Shown in pieces: positions 1-8,259 of a stretch of DNA of 64,000 nt (within the stretch, counting starts at the first letter, position 1; each line of letters starts with the position of its first letter). This DNA comes from LGRD01 sp031382215 (GTDB lineage Bacteria; Pseudomonadota; Gammaproteobacteria; Burkholderiales; Burkholderiaceae_C). Under the pieces are notes generated by a model, which worked only from the letters and a program-made list of their open reading frames with translations, did not search any database and was not told where the DNA came from. Made by a program: the position numbers and the translations under genes. The stretch is from assembly GCA_031382215.1 (NCBI GenBank), contig JANMYQ010000268.1, forward strand, positions 1 through 64,000, given 5' to 3'.

Positions 1-363
1 CTCGCCGAGACCCTGATCCAGCGCGGCCTGCGCATCGTCAGCGGGCGAACCGAATCGCATGTGATGCTGGTCGACCTGCGCCCGAAGAACCTGACCGGCA
101 AGGAAGCCGAGAACCTGCTCGGCTCGGCCCACATGACGTGCAACAAGAACGGCATTCCGAACGACCCGCAAAAGCCGATGGTGACCAGCGGCATCCGCCT
201 CGGTTCACCGGCGATGACCACGCGCGGCTTCAAGGAAGAGCAGGCACGCGCCACCGGCCACCTGATCGCCGACGTGCTCGACCGGCCGACCGACGAGGCC
301 AACATCGCCGCCGTGCGGGCCAAGGTGGCGGCGCTGACGAAGGACTTCCCGGTGTACCGGTGA
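1..363 (+). CDS. glyA: Serine hydroxymethyltransferase, C-terminal part
   Basis: This is the last 120 codons of a gene that begins before the window. The reading frame is open from base 1 and the peptide matches the C-terminal domain of GlyA, including the stretches around residues HVMLVDLR, TSGIRLGSPA and TTRGF. GlyA is a cytosolic PLP enzyme that interconverts serine and glycine and charges tetrahydrofolate with a one-carbon unit. The PLP lysine lies outside the window. The immediate neighbour nrdR follows after 26 bases, an arrangement common in proteobacteria, so the two are probably co-transcribed. Confidence 0.97.
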   Translation, partial: LAETLIQRGLRIVSGRTESHVMLVDLRPKNLTGKEAENLLGSAHMTCNKNGIPNDPQKPMVTSGIRLGSPAMTTRGFKEEQARATGHLIADVLDRPTDEANIAAVRAKVAALTKDFPVYR

Positions 364-389
364 ACAGATCGGTGAGCAGGTAAGCCTTC

Positions 390-833
390 ATGCGCTGCCC
401 GTTCTGCAGCTTCGAAGAAACCCAGGTCGTCGAGACCCGCGAGTCCGACGAAGGCGATGTGGTGCGCCGGCGCCGCAAGTGCCAGGGTTGCGACAAGCGC
501 TTCACCACCTACGAACGGGCCGAGATCGCACTGCCGTCGGTGGTGAAGAAAGACGGCACGCGGGCCGAGTTCGACGCCTCCAAGATCCGCGCCTCGATGA
601 GCCTGGCGCTGCGCAAGCGGCCGGTCAGCGTGGAGCAGATCGACGCGGCGATGGAGCGCATCCAGGACAAGCTGCTCAACAGCGGCGCCAAGGAAGTTCC
701 GTCCACGCGCCTGGGCGAACTGGTGATGCGCGAACTCAAGCGCATCGACAAAGTGGCCTACGTGCGCTTCGCGTCGGTGTACCGCAGCTTCGAGGATGTG
801 GACGAGTTTCGGCAGTTGATCAGGGACATCTGA
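390..833 (+). CDS. nrdR: Transcriptional repressor NrdR
   Basis: The 147-residue product has the full NrdR layout. An N-terminal zinc ribbon (MRCPFC near residue 3 and CQGC near residue 31) is followed by an ATP-cone domain from about residue 49. NrdR binds NrdR boxes upstream of ribonucleotide reductase genes and represses them according to the bound adenine nucleotide. Length equals the family norm of about 150 residues. It lies directly behind glyA. No ribonucleotide reductase gene is in the window, so its targets are elsewhere. Confidence 0.97.
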   Translation: MRCPFCSFEETQVVETRESDEGDVVRRRRKCQGCDKRFTTYERAEIALPSVVKKDGTRAEFDASKIRASMSLALRKRPVSVEQIDAAMERIQDKLLNSGAKEVPSTRLGELVMRELKRIDKVAYVRFASVYRSFEDVDEFRQLIRDI

Positions 834-964
834 TCCCTCTGTGAGCCCCCATCCCCCGAACGGGGGTGACCCGCAAGGGGGCCCGTCCTTACCCACCTGA
901 TGGGGTCGCGCCGCGCGGCGGCGTTTTCTACAGTGTGTGCATCGGTTCAACGAACGGAGCGCAC

Positions 965-1513
965 ATGAAAACACTGAAGCAACAACTCGGCAAGCAACAA
1001 CGCGGCGTCACGCTGGTGGAAGCAGCGATCGTGCTGGCAGTGCTGGGCATCGTCACCACCAGCGCAGCGCCGGGCATGACCGGCATGCTCGACGCGCGAC
1101 GGCTGGACGGTGTGGCCTCGCAGCTCGCGACCGACATCCACTACGTGCGCTCCGAAGCGGTGGCCCGCAACCAGCCGGTGCGGCTGAGCTTCTATTCGAG
1201 CGCCGACGCCAGCTGCTGGGTGATCCACACCGGGCTGAGCGCGTTGTGCACCTGCCCTGCCGCCGGTCCGGCGCAATGCAGTGGCGATGCGGAACAGATC
1301 AAGACCGTGAGCCTGCCCGCGGCCCAGCGCATCAGCGTGCAGGCCAATGTCGCCTCGTTGTTGTTCGACCCCGTTCACGGCACCAGCACCCCCACCGGCA
1401 CGCTGCGTGTGCTGGGCAGCCAGGGCCGCGCGGTGCACCACGTGGTCAACGTGATGGGGCGCGTGCGCTCCTGCTCACCGCAGAGCACCCTGCCCGCCTA
1501 CCGCGCCTGCTGA
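965..1513 (+). CDS. GspH/FimT-family minor pseudopilin
   Basis: The 182-residue protein starts with a short basic leader ending in a type IV prepilin site: a Gly followed by VTLVEAA with the conserved Glu at +5, then a hydrophobic helix. This signature is cleaved by prepilin peptidase. The body resembles FimT/FimU/GspH initiators of type IV pili. ATG 965 was chosen because it gives the usual short leader; the longer open frame from 866 would place about 33 extra residues before it. It is the first of five pilin-like genes spaced 1-17 bases apart, and probably helps prime pilus assembly in the inner membrane. Confidence 0.85.
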   Translation: MKTLKQQLGKQQRGVTLVEAAIVLAVLGIVTTSAAPGMTGMLDARRLDGVASQLATDIHYVRSEAVARNQPVRLSFYSSADASCWVIHTGLSALCTCPAAGPAQCSGDAEQIKTVSLPAAQRISVQANVASLLFDPVHGTSTPTGTLRVLGSQGRAVHHVVNVMGRVRSCSPQSTLPAYRAC

Positions 1514-1530
1514 ACTTCCAAGGACCCACC

Positions 1531-2091
1531 ATGTACACCCCCCGCTCGCTCCTCAGCCATGCCATGACCGCCGCACCTTCCTGTGCCCTGGCCGGCGCGC
1601 CGATAATTGCGCTGCCATGCCCTGCCACCGTCGCCCCGCCCCAGCCGCGCATGGCGGCGCGCCGGGCGAGCGCCGGCTTCACGCTGATCGAAATGATGAT
1701 TGCGGTGGCCGTCGTCGGGGTGCTGTCCAGCATCGCCTACCCGTCCTTCATGGGCCAGGTGCAAAAGGTGCGCCGCACCGACGCGGTGGTGGCGGCGATG
1801 CAAGTGCAGTGGGCGCAGGAACGCTGGCGCTCCAACAACATGGCCTATGGCAGCCTGGCCCAGATCAGCGTCAATGCCACGTCGGCGGCCGGCCACTACA
1901 CGCTGCAGGTGAACGGCCCCTCGGCCAGCGGCTACGAGGTGCTGGCCATTGCCACCGGCGCACAGGCCCGCGATGCGAACTGCGCTTTCCTGAAGCTCGG
2001 CGTGCAAGGCGCCAACACGGTGTATGCCTCGGGTCCGGACGCCAGCACCGGCAACGCCGCAGCCGCGAACCGGCAATGCTGGAGCCTGTGA
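1531..2091 (+). CDS. PilE-type type IV pilin-like protein
   Basis: The product of 186 residues carries a classic prepilin signature, GFTLIEMMIAV, with Gly-1, Phe+1 and Glu+5 and a hydrophobic N-terminal helix, then a short globular part with Cys residues near the end, as in PilE minor pilins. An AAGGA ribosome site at 1520-1524 supports ATG 1531, but that gives a leader of about 49 residues, far longer than usual. ATG 1651 would give a typical 9-residue leader but has no visible ribosome site. The real start is therefore open. It sits second in the minor-pilin operon. Confidence 0.82.
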   Translation: MYTPRSLLSHAMTAAPSCALAGAPIIALPCPATVAPPQPRMAARRASAGFTLIEMMIAVAVVGVLSSIAYPSFMGQVQKVRRTDAVVAAMQVQWAQERWRSNNMAYGSLAQISVNATSAAGHYTLQVNGPSASGYEVLAIATGAQARDANCAFLKLGVQGANTVYASGPDASTGNAAAANRQCWSL

Positions 2092-2092
2092 G

Positions 2093-2785
2093 ATGAGCTG
2101 GCGTGCCCCCACACAACGCGGCCTGACGATGGTGGAGTTGCTGATCGGCATGGCCGTCGGCCTGTTCATCGTCGCCGCCGCAACCAGCCTGTTGACCGGC
2201 AACCTGCGCGAGAACCGCGACCTGTTGATCGAAAGCCGCCTGATGCAGGACCTGCGCACCGCCGCCGACATGATCACCCGCGACCTGCGCCGCGCCGGCT
2301 ACTGGGCCGCGGCGAACAACGGCGTGCGCAGCGACGGCACCGCCACCGTGCTTGCCAACCCCTACACCGACGTGACGCCGATCGGTGGATCGGCCGACAA
2401 CACGAGCTTCCGCTTCTCGCGCGACACGACCGAGAACAACGCCGTCGACAGCAACGAGCAGTTCGCGTTCCGCCTGCGCAACGGCGCCATCGAGCTGCAA
2501 CTGGGTGCCGGCAACTGGCAGGCGATGACCGACGCCACCACCCTCACCGTCAGCGAGTTCAGCGTGACGCCGACGATCGAAGAGATCAGCCTGGCGAGCT
2601 TTTGCGCCAACCCCTGCCCGGCCGGCGGTACCGCCACCTGCCCACCGCGCCAACTGGTGCGCAGCCTGGCGGTGCTTGTCAGCGGCCGCGCGACCGGTGA
2701 TGCCCGCATCACCCGCAGCGTGCGCAGCCAGGTCCGGCTGCGCAACGACCCGATCGTCGGCTCGTGCGCGTCTGACCCGGTCTGA
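2093..2785 (+). CDS. pilW: PilW-family minor pilin
   Basis: A 230-residue prepilin-like protein with the site RGLTMVELLIGMAVG (Gly-1, Glu+5) after a nine-residue leader. PilW proteins are minor components of the type IV pilus initiation complex. The start ATG lies two bases after the stop of the previous gene, which argues for translational coupling. The region after the helix includes a charged stretch with DLRRAGYW, typical of this family, and paired Cys near residues 180-200. Confidence 0.87.
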   Translation: MSWRAPTQRGLTMVELLIGMAVGLFIVAAATSLLTGNLRENRDLLIESRLMQDLRTAADMITRDLRRAGYWAAANNGVRSDGTATVLANPYTDVTPIGGSADNTSFRFSRDTTENNAVDSNEQFAFRLRNGAIELQLGAGNWQAMTDATTLTVSEFSVTPTIEEISLASFCANPCPAGGTATCPPRQLVRSLAVLVSGRATGDARITRSVRSQVRLRNDPIVGSCASDPV

Positions 2786-2789
2786 TGCC

Positions 2790-4067
2790 ATGAAGCGCTC
2801 CTTCAACCCGGCCCGCACTCAACGCGGCGCCGCCGCGCTGATCGTGACGATGGTGCTGTTCTTCGCGATGCTGCTGGTGGCGGCGTTCGCCAACCGCAAC
2901 CTGGTGTTCGAACAACGCAGCGCGACCAACCAGTACCGCTCGACCCAGGCTTTCGAGGCGGCCGAGGCCGGGCTCGAATGGGCACTGGCGCAGCTCAACA
3001 GCCCGGCGCGCGTGGGTGCTGATTGCCTGCCCAGCAGCGACCCGGCGGCGCCGAGCTTTCGCGAGCGCTTCCTGAGCAGGCAGAGCAACGCCACAGGCTT
3101 TTCGGGCAACACCTGGATGAACGCTGCGGCGAGCACACCGCTGCAGCCGTCCTGCGTGCGCAGCGATGCCGGCTGGGCTTGCAGTTGCCCGGCACAAGGC
3201 CACCCGGCCCTGGCGGTGCCGACTGCGCCGGGCTTGCACCCTGCATTCACTTTGCAGTTCGCGGTCGGCGGCAAACCGGGCATCGTGAAAGTGGTGTCGC
3301 GCGGCTGCACCAGCCTGGCGGGCGCCTGCGCTCCTGGCGGGACGACCGCAGCCGATGCCAGCGCCCGCGTCGAGGTGGCACTGGGCCTGCTGCCCGCGCT
3401 GGGCACACCACCGGCCGCGCCGCTGACAGCACGCGGCCACATCAACACCCCCGCCGCGCTGGGCGTGCACAACCCCGACGCCGCGTCGGGCGGCCTGGCG
3501 CTGCACGTCGGCGGTGGCGTCAATGCGCCGCTGATCCGCGTGACGCCGCCCGCCGGCACGCCGGTCGCCGATGCCTGGGCGGCAAACGACACGGCGCTTA
3601 GCCGGCTGACGCCGGTGCAGTTCTTCAGCGCGTATTTCGGGCTGGACAAAGCGGGCTGGAAGAACCAGCCGGGCGTTCACTTGTTGGCCTGCAGCGGCAA
3701 CTGCGGCGCGGCTTTGACCGCGGCCCTCCAGGCGACGGGCGGCAGCCCGATGGTGTGGGTGCCTGGCGACCTGATCCTCGACGGCCCGCTCTCGCTGGGC
3801 ACGCCGCAACAGCCGGTCGTGCTGGTGGCCGACGGCGCGGTCCGCTTCAGCGGCGCGGTGCGGGTGCACGGCGTGGTGTACGGCGCGTCGATGAGCTGGG
3901 ACAACGCCGCTGCGCCAGGCGCGCTGCTGCGTGGTGCGTTGATCACCGAAGGCGACGTGCAGGGCACCGGCGCGCCCGACCTGTTCTACGACGCCGCGTT
4001 GTTGGCCGTGCTGAAGGGCAACGGCGGCAGCTTTGCGCGCGTGGCCGGCAGCTGGCGCGACTTCTGA
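2790..4067 (+). CDS. pilX: PilX-like pilus assembly protein
   Basis: A 425-residue protein whose N-terminus has a basic leader, Gly, AAALIVTMVLFFAMLL and then FEAAEAGLEWAL, the latter being the recurring motif of PilX N-terminal domains. PilX-type proteins lack the strict +5 Glu and sit at the tip complex of type IV pili. It is much longer than the roughly 200 residues usual for PilX, with a Gly/Ala/Pro-rich extracytoplasmic domain containing several Cys. ATG 2790 is five bases after the stop of pilW. Confidence 0.82.
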   Translation: MKRSFNPARTQRGAAALIVTMVLFFAMLLVAAFANRNLVFEQRSATNQYRSTQAFEAAEAGLEWALAQLNSPARVGADCLPSSDPAAPSFRERFLSRQSNATGFSGNTWMNAAASTPLQPSCVRSDAGWACSCPAQGHPALAVPTAPGLHPAFTLQFAVGGKPGIVKVVSRGCTSLAGACAPGGTTAADASARVEVALGLLPALGTPPAAPLTARGHINTPAALGVHNPDAASGGLALHVGGGVNAPLIRVTPPAGTPVADAWAANDTALSRLTPVQFFSAYFGLDKAGWKNQPGVHLLACSGNCGAALTAALQATGGSPMVWVPGDLILDGPLSLGTPQQPVVLVADGAVRFSGAVRVHGVVYGASMSWDNAAAPGALLRGALITEGDVQGTGAPDLFYDAALLAVLKGNGGSFARVAGSWRDF

Positions 4068-4078
4068 GGGAGCCTGTA

Positions 4079-5269
4079 ATGAACACCTCCTCCTCCTTCT
4101 CACGCCGCCAGCGCGGCACCACCCTGCTCGAAGGCCTGGTCGCACTGCTGGTGCTTTCGCTGGGCATGCTCTCGGTCGGCCGCGTGCAGACGCAGTTGCG
4201 CTTGAACGCCGACATGGCGCGCCAGCGCTCCGAAGCCGTGCGGCTGGCGCAGGAAGACATGGAGCGGCTGCGCGCCTTTTCCGTCATCGCCGCCACGGCC
4301 GGCGCACGTGCGTTTGCCGACATCGTCAATGCCAGCACCAGCGTCGACGCGTCGACCGGCTACGCCAGCAACACGCGCTACCTGGTGGCGCGCAGCATCA
4401 CACCGGCGCAGGCGCCGAACGCGAAGAACGCCACGGTGGCGGTGAGCTGGGCCGACCGCGCCGGGGCCGAACACCAGGTGGTGCTGAACTCGGTGATCGC
4501 CGGCAGCAACCCGGCCTATTCGGGCGCCTTGAGCGTGGTGCCGGCCACCGCGGCGATGCGCGCGGTGAGCGGCCGCTCGGCGCGCATCCCGTTGATGGCG
4601 AAAGACCTGGGCAACGGCAGCAGCGTATTCAAGCCGGCCGGCGGCGGCACGGTGGCGCTGCTGATGAACAACACCACCGGCCAGGTCACCGGCCGCTGCA
4701 ACGGCGTGAGCGCTGCTCTGGCGACGGCAGACCTGACTGTGTCCAACCTGGGCACCTGCGATGCGCTGGCCGGCCAGTTGCTCAGCGGCGTGGTGCGCTT
4801 CTCGACCACCGGCGCGCCGGTGGCAGGCCAGGCCAACGAAGCGCCGGCAGCGGTGTCCGTGGCGCTGACTCTGACCAGCGGCAACTACCCCGCGCCTCCC
4901 TGGTGCGCCAGCGAGGCGGTGCAAACCGCCACGGGGGACCGCCATGTGGCTTATCACTGCGTCGTCTACCCGCTCGCCAGCGGCCTGTGGTCTGGCAGCA
5001 GCACGCTGACGCCGACCGGCTGGAGCATCGGAAGCGGGCCCGACGACCTGCGCGTGTGCCGCTACACGGCCGACCTGGACGGCAGCGGCGCGATCGACAC
5101 GAATGCCGAACACCCCGCGAGCTATGCCAATGTCAACGGCCGCCTGGCGCACCAGAACTTCCTGGTCATCCGCGGCAACGAGGCTTGCCCGGGTGGCACA
5201 CCAGTGCAGCTCGACGGCGCCGGCACGCCGATCTATGCCAACCTCGCGACCGCGCAGCATCAACCTTGA
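4079..5269 (+). CDS. pilV: PilV-like minor pilin with large C-terminal domain
   Basis: The 396-residue product begins with a short leader and the prepilin signature RGTTLLEGLVALLVLSLGML (Gly-1, Glu+5), as in PilV. Family members are usually under 200 residues, so more than half of this protein is extra exported sequence. Residues around 332-344 (bases 5072-5110) read DLDGSGAIDTNAE, close to a calcium-binding EF-hand or dockerin-type loop. No PilY1 gene follows, so this large pilin may provide the tip-exposed domain; that role is inference. Confidence 0.82.
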   Translation: MNTSSSFSRRQRGTTLLEGLVALLVLSLGMLSVGRVQTQLRLNADMARQRSEAVRLAQEDMERLRAFSVIAATAGARAFADIVNASTSVDASTGYASNTRYLVARSITPAQAPNAKNATVAVSWADRAGAEHQVVLNSVIAGSNPAYSGALSVVPATAAMRAVSGRSARIPLMAKDLGNGSSVFKPAGGGTVALLMNNTTGQVTGRCNGVSAALATADLTVSNLGTCDALAGQLLSGVVRFSTTGAPVAGQANEAPAAVSVALTLTSGNYPAPPWCASEAVQTATGDRHVAYHCVVYPLASGLWSGSSTLTPTGWSIGSGPDDLRVCRYTADLDGSGAIDTNAEHPASYANVNGRLAHQNFLVIRGNEACPGGTPVQLDGAGTPIYANLATAQHQP

Positions 5270-5280
5270 ACCCGGCCCCG

Positions 5281-6414
5281 ATGACCTCTCAGACGATCTC
5301 CGACACCGCGCTGATGCATGAGGCACTCGCTCTGGCGCAACACGCCGTCGGCCTGAGCGACCCGAACCCGCGTGTCGGCTGCGTGATTGCAGCGGCGAAC
5401 GGGCAGGTGATCGGCCGCGGCCACACCCAACAGGCCGGCGGCCCGCACGCCGAGGTGATGGCGTTGCGCGACGCCGCGGTTCAAGGCCACACGGTGCGCG
5501 GCGCCACGGTGATCGTGACGCTCGAACCCTGCGCCCACCACGGCCGCACGCCGCCGTGCTGCGACGCGCTGATCGAGGCCCGCGTGCAGCGCGTGGTGAT
5601 GGCGCTGCAGGACCCGAACCCGCTGGTGGCCGGCCAGGGCGCGGCACGCTTGCGCGCGGCCGGCATCCAGGTTGACGAAGGCCCGCTGGCCGACGCAGCG
5701 CGTGAGCTCAACATCGGCTTCTTCTCGCGCATGCAGCGCGGTCGGCCGTGGGTGCGCCTGAAGGCCGCCGTGTCGCTCGACGGCCGCACCGCGCTGAACA
5801 ACGGCGCGAGCCAATGGATCACCGGCAGCGCCGCCCGCACCGACGGTCATGCGTACCGCAAGCGTGCCGGCGCGGTGCTGACTGGCGTGGGCACCGTGCT
5901 CGACGACGACCCGCGCCTGGATGTGCGGCTGGTCGAGACCGCCCGCCAGCCGCTGCGCGTGGTGGTCGATTCGCGCCTGGAGATGCCGGCCGCGGCGCGG
6001 CTGCTCGATCCGCCGGGCCAGGTGCTGGTGTATGCCGCGCTGCCCGACGCGACCCGGCAGGCAGCGTTGCAGGCGCGCGGCGCACAAATTGCGCTGATGG
6101 CGGGCGCGAACGGCAAGGTCGATCTGGTTGCGATGCTCGCCGACCTGGCCCGGCGCGGCATCAACGAGCTGCACGTGGAAGCCGGCCACAAGCTCAACGG
6201 CTCGTTCGTGCGCGAGGGGCTGGTCGACGAGTTCCTGATCTACATGGCGCCGCGCCTGCTCGGCGTCGGCCGCGAGCTGGCCGCGTTCGGGCCGCTGGAG
6301 CGGCTGCAGGACAGCCTGGACCTGCGGTTCGTCAGCGTCACGCCGCTGGGCGTCGATCTGCGCCTGGTCGCGCGGCCAGCCCAACGCGATCCCGCCGCTG
6401 CGACAATCGGCTGA
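5281..6414 (+). CDS. ribD: Bifunctional riboflavin deaminase/reductase RibD
   Basis: The protein (377 residues) has an N-terminal zinc deaminase domain with HAEV (about residue 60) and the PCAHHGRTPPCC zinc ligands (about residues 83-94), followed by a RibG-type NADPH reductase domain. It carries out two consecutive cytosolic steps of riboflavin synthesis: deamination of the GTP-derived pyrimidine and reduction of its ribose. Length is normal. Its stop codon overlaps the start of ribE by one base (TGATG), so the two are translationally coupled. Confidence 0.97.
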   Translation: MTSQTISDTALMHEALALAQHAVGLSDPNPRVGCVIAAANGQVIGRGHTQQAGGPHAEVMALRDAAVQGHTVRGATVIVTLEPCAHHGRTPPCCDALIEARVQRVVMALQDPNPLVAGQGAARLRAAGIQVDEGPLADAARELNIGFFSRMQRGRPWVRLKAAVSLDGRTALNNGASQWITGSAARTDGHAYRKRAGAVLTGVGTVLDDDPRLDVRLVETARQPLRVVVDSRLEMPAAARLLDPPGQVLVYAALPDATRQAALQARGAQIALMAGANGKVDLVAMLADLARRGINELHVEAGHKLNGSFVREGLVDEFLIYMAPRLLGVGRELAAFGPLERLQDSLDLRFVSVTPLGVDLRLVARPAQRDPAAATIG

Positions 6415-7079
6415 TGTTCACCGGCATCATCACCGGCCTCGGCCGCATCGTAGACGTCACACCGCTGGGCAGCGGCCCGGCCGACGGCAAGCGACTCGCC
6501 ATCGAAACGCCACCCGGCTACCTGGATGACGTGCAACTCGGCGACAGCATCGCGCTGAACGGCGCGTGCATGACGGTCACGGCCTTCGATGCCGCCGCCC
6601 GGCGCTTCCACATCGACATCTCACCCGAAAGCCTGGACAAGACCGCCGGCCTGGACGCCGTGGGCCACCCCGTCAACCTGGAAAAGGCCTTGCGCGCCAA
6701 CGACCGGCTCGGTGGCCACCTGGTGAGCGGGCATGTGGACGGCATCGGGCTGGTCACGCGCTTTGCCCCGGTCGGCGACCTGCGTGACGTTTGGCATGAA
6801 CTGCGCGTGCTCGCACCGGCGGGCTTGGCCAAGTTCATGGCCTACAAAGGCTCGATGACTGTCAACGGCGTGAGCCTGACCGTCAACCAGGTCGATGACC
6901 GGCCCGACGGCTGCGAATTCAGCGTCAACCTGATCCCCCACACCCTGCAGAACACCTCGCTCGGCAGTCTGGCGGCGGGTCAGCGCGTGAATCTGGAGGT
7001 CGATCCGATTGCGCGCTATGTGGCGCGAATGCTGGAAGTGGCGCCGGACCAGGCTAACCCGGCTCAGGGAGCATCATGA
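6414..7079 (+). CDS. ribE: Riboflavin synthase, alpha chain
   Basis: A 221-residue protein with the two tandem lumazine-binding halves of riboflavin synthase. Each half opens with a related motif; the first is MFTGIITGLG and the second is HLVSGHVDGIG (about residue 102). It dismutates two 6,7-dimethyl-8-ribityllumazine molecules into riboflavin and the pyrimidine substrate of RibH. It overlaps ribD by one base. The next rib gene is 1.2 kb away because a toxin-antitoxin pair has been inserted between them. Confidence 0.96.
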   Translation: MFTGIITGLGRIVDVTPLGSGPADGKRLAIETPPGYLDDVQLGDSIALNGACMTVTAFDAAARRFHIDISPESLDKTAGLDAVGHPVNLEKALRANDRLGGHLVSGHVDGIGLVTRFAPVGDLRDVWHELRVLAPAGLAKFMAYKGSMTVNGVSLTVNQVDDRPDGCEFSVNLIPHTLQNTSLGSLAAGQRVNLEVDPIARYVARMLEVAPDQANPAQGAS

Positions 7080-7086
7080 ACCCGGC

Positions 7087-7118
7087 GACATGTGGCATAC
7101 TTGTAAACGCCGCATGTC
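7087..7118 (+). promoter_or_regulatory. Palindromic operator of the Xre/RES pair (candidate)
   Basis: Two 10-base arms, GACATGTGGC at 7087-7096 and GCCGCATGTC at 7109-7118, are inverted repeats with 9 of 10 positions matching. They are separated by 12 bases, so arm centres are about two helical turns apart. The element lies 22 bases before the antitoxin start in an otherwise short gap. Antitoxins of this class usually repress their own promoter, so this is the expected operator. Confidence 0.6.
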
Positions 7119-7139
7119 ATTAGTACTCCGGGAGCCGCA

Positions 7140-7679
7140 ATGTCCAGCAGCACCTACTTGCCTGACGCCAAACCCACCGGCCCCCTCTTGGCCATGGAGG
7201 CGCTGCCGGCCCCGTACTTGGCCGGCCTTCCAGCCGCCTCCAGCGCCACGCGCGTGCTGGCCCTGATGGGCGGCCGCAAGGTGTTGAGGGCGGCGCCGGC
7301 CACCCGTGCCGAGGTCCACGAGCTGATCCAGGCCGGCCTGCCCTCCCGCTCGGTGAGCGCCTTGCTGGCCGGAGCGCTGCTGCTCAAGTCGGAGCAGATG
7401 CTCGGCGCGATCGGCATCAGCCTGCGCACCTACCAGCGCTTCAAGGTCGACGCCGACGGCACCCTCAGCCCCGAGCAGAGCGACCGCGCGTGGCGTCTTT
7501 CCGAGCTGCTCGTCAAGGCGAGCGAACTGTTCGGCTCCCGGGTCGAAGCCGAACGCTGGTTCGACACCCCCGCGCCGGCGCTCGACCGCAAGAAGCCGAT
7601 CGAACTGATGACCTCGTCGGTCGGTGCGCGCATGGTCGAGCAACTGCTGGGCAGGATCGAGCACGGCGTGTACACGTGA
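7140..7679 (+). CDS. Xre/MbcA/ParS-type antitoxin
   Basis: The 179-residue protein resembles antitoxins of the RES/Xre class. An N-terminal helix-turn-helix-like part with ISLRTYQRFK (about residues 96-105) is followed by the toxin-binding C-terminal region with AWRLSELLVKASELFGS, a WFDTP motif (about residue 140) and DRKKPIELMTS, all characteristic of the Xre/MbcA/ParS toxin-binding domain. It would neutralise the RES enzyme encoded 24 bases downstream and repress the pair by binding the palindrome at 7087-7118. The location inside the riboflavin gene cluster is unusual. Confidence 0.9.
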   Translation: MSSSTYLPDAKPTGPLLAMEALPAPYLAGLPAASSATRVLALMGGRKVLRAAPATRAEVHELIQAGLPSRSVSALLAGALLLKSEQMLGAIGISLRTYQRFKVDADGTLSPEQSDRAWRLSELLVKASELFGSRVEAERWFDTPAPALDRKKPIELMTSSVGARMVEQLLGRIEHGVYT

Positions 7680-7703
7680 GCCGCGCCTGAACCGCTGATC
7701 CTG

Positions 7704-8237
7704 ATGATTGACCGCACCATGTGCCCGCTGCCCGCACCGTTGGGCACCGGGCCGGTGATGGCCTGGCGGGTCGATTACGCCCCGCGTTCAGCCACCTGGG
7801 ACAGCGGCAAAGGGGCCGAGCTCGATGGTGGGCGCTGGAATCCGGAAGGCTTCGCCGCCGTCTATTGCAGCATCGACCCCGCCACGGCGATCCTCGAGGT
7901 CGCGGTGCACAAGACCTTCAGCGTGCTCGACACGGTGCCGCACGTGCTGACCGCGCTGGAAGTGAACGACCCCGCCGACATTCACGTGGTGCTGCCCGCT
8001 GCCGTGCCCAACCCGGGCTGGCTGGTGCCCGGCACGCCGGGCGAAGGTCAACAGCGCTTCGGCCTGGCGCTGCTCAGTTCACACCCTTTCGTGCTGATTC
8101 CAAGTGCCGTCTCGGCCCATTCATGGAACCTGCTTTTCAACCCCGAAATGGCCCGCGGCCGCTACACCCTGCGCGAGCAACAACCGCTGGTGATCGACAC
8201 ACGACTCCATCCGCCGGCCGGCGGGGTCGCTGCGTAG
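7704..8237 (+). CDS. RES-domain toxin (NAD-consuming)
   Basis: This 177-residue protein has the three residues that name the family: Arg22 in AWRVDY, Glu65 in ILEVAVH and a Ser in VSAHSWNLLFNP (about residue 138). It also has the GGRWNPEG segment at residues 42-49. RES toxins fold like ADP-ribosyltransferases, and characterised members such as MbcT and Res degrade NAD+. All key residues are present, so the toxin looks active. It follows the antitoxin on the same strand. A second in-frame ATG at 7719 would shorten it by five residues. Confidence 0.9.
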   Translation: MIDRTMCPLPAPLGTGPVMAWRVDYAPRSATWDSGKGAELDGGRWNPEGFAAVYCSIDPATAILEVAVHKTFSVLDTVPHVLTALEVNDPADIHVVLPAAVPNPGWLVPGTPGEGQQRFGLALLSSHPFVLIPSAVSAHSWNLLFNPEMARGRYTLREQQPLVIDTRLHPPAGGVAA

Positions 8238-8259
8238 CCGCGCCACCTACAATTCCGCC

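Noticed and set aside
853..866. CCCCC-GAAC-GGGGG hairpin after nrdR as a terminator
   Set aside because: The stem is only five bases and no T-run follows. Too weak to annotate as a terminator.
4100..5647. 515-codon open frame on the minus strand across pilV and ribD
   Set aside because: It is antisense to two well-supported genes, and its translation is Arg/Gly/Ala-rich without recognisable domains.
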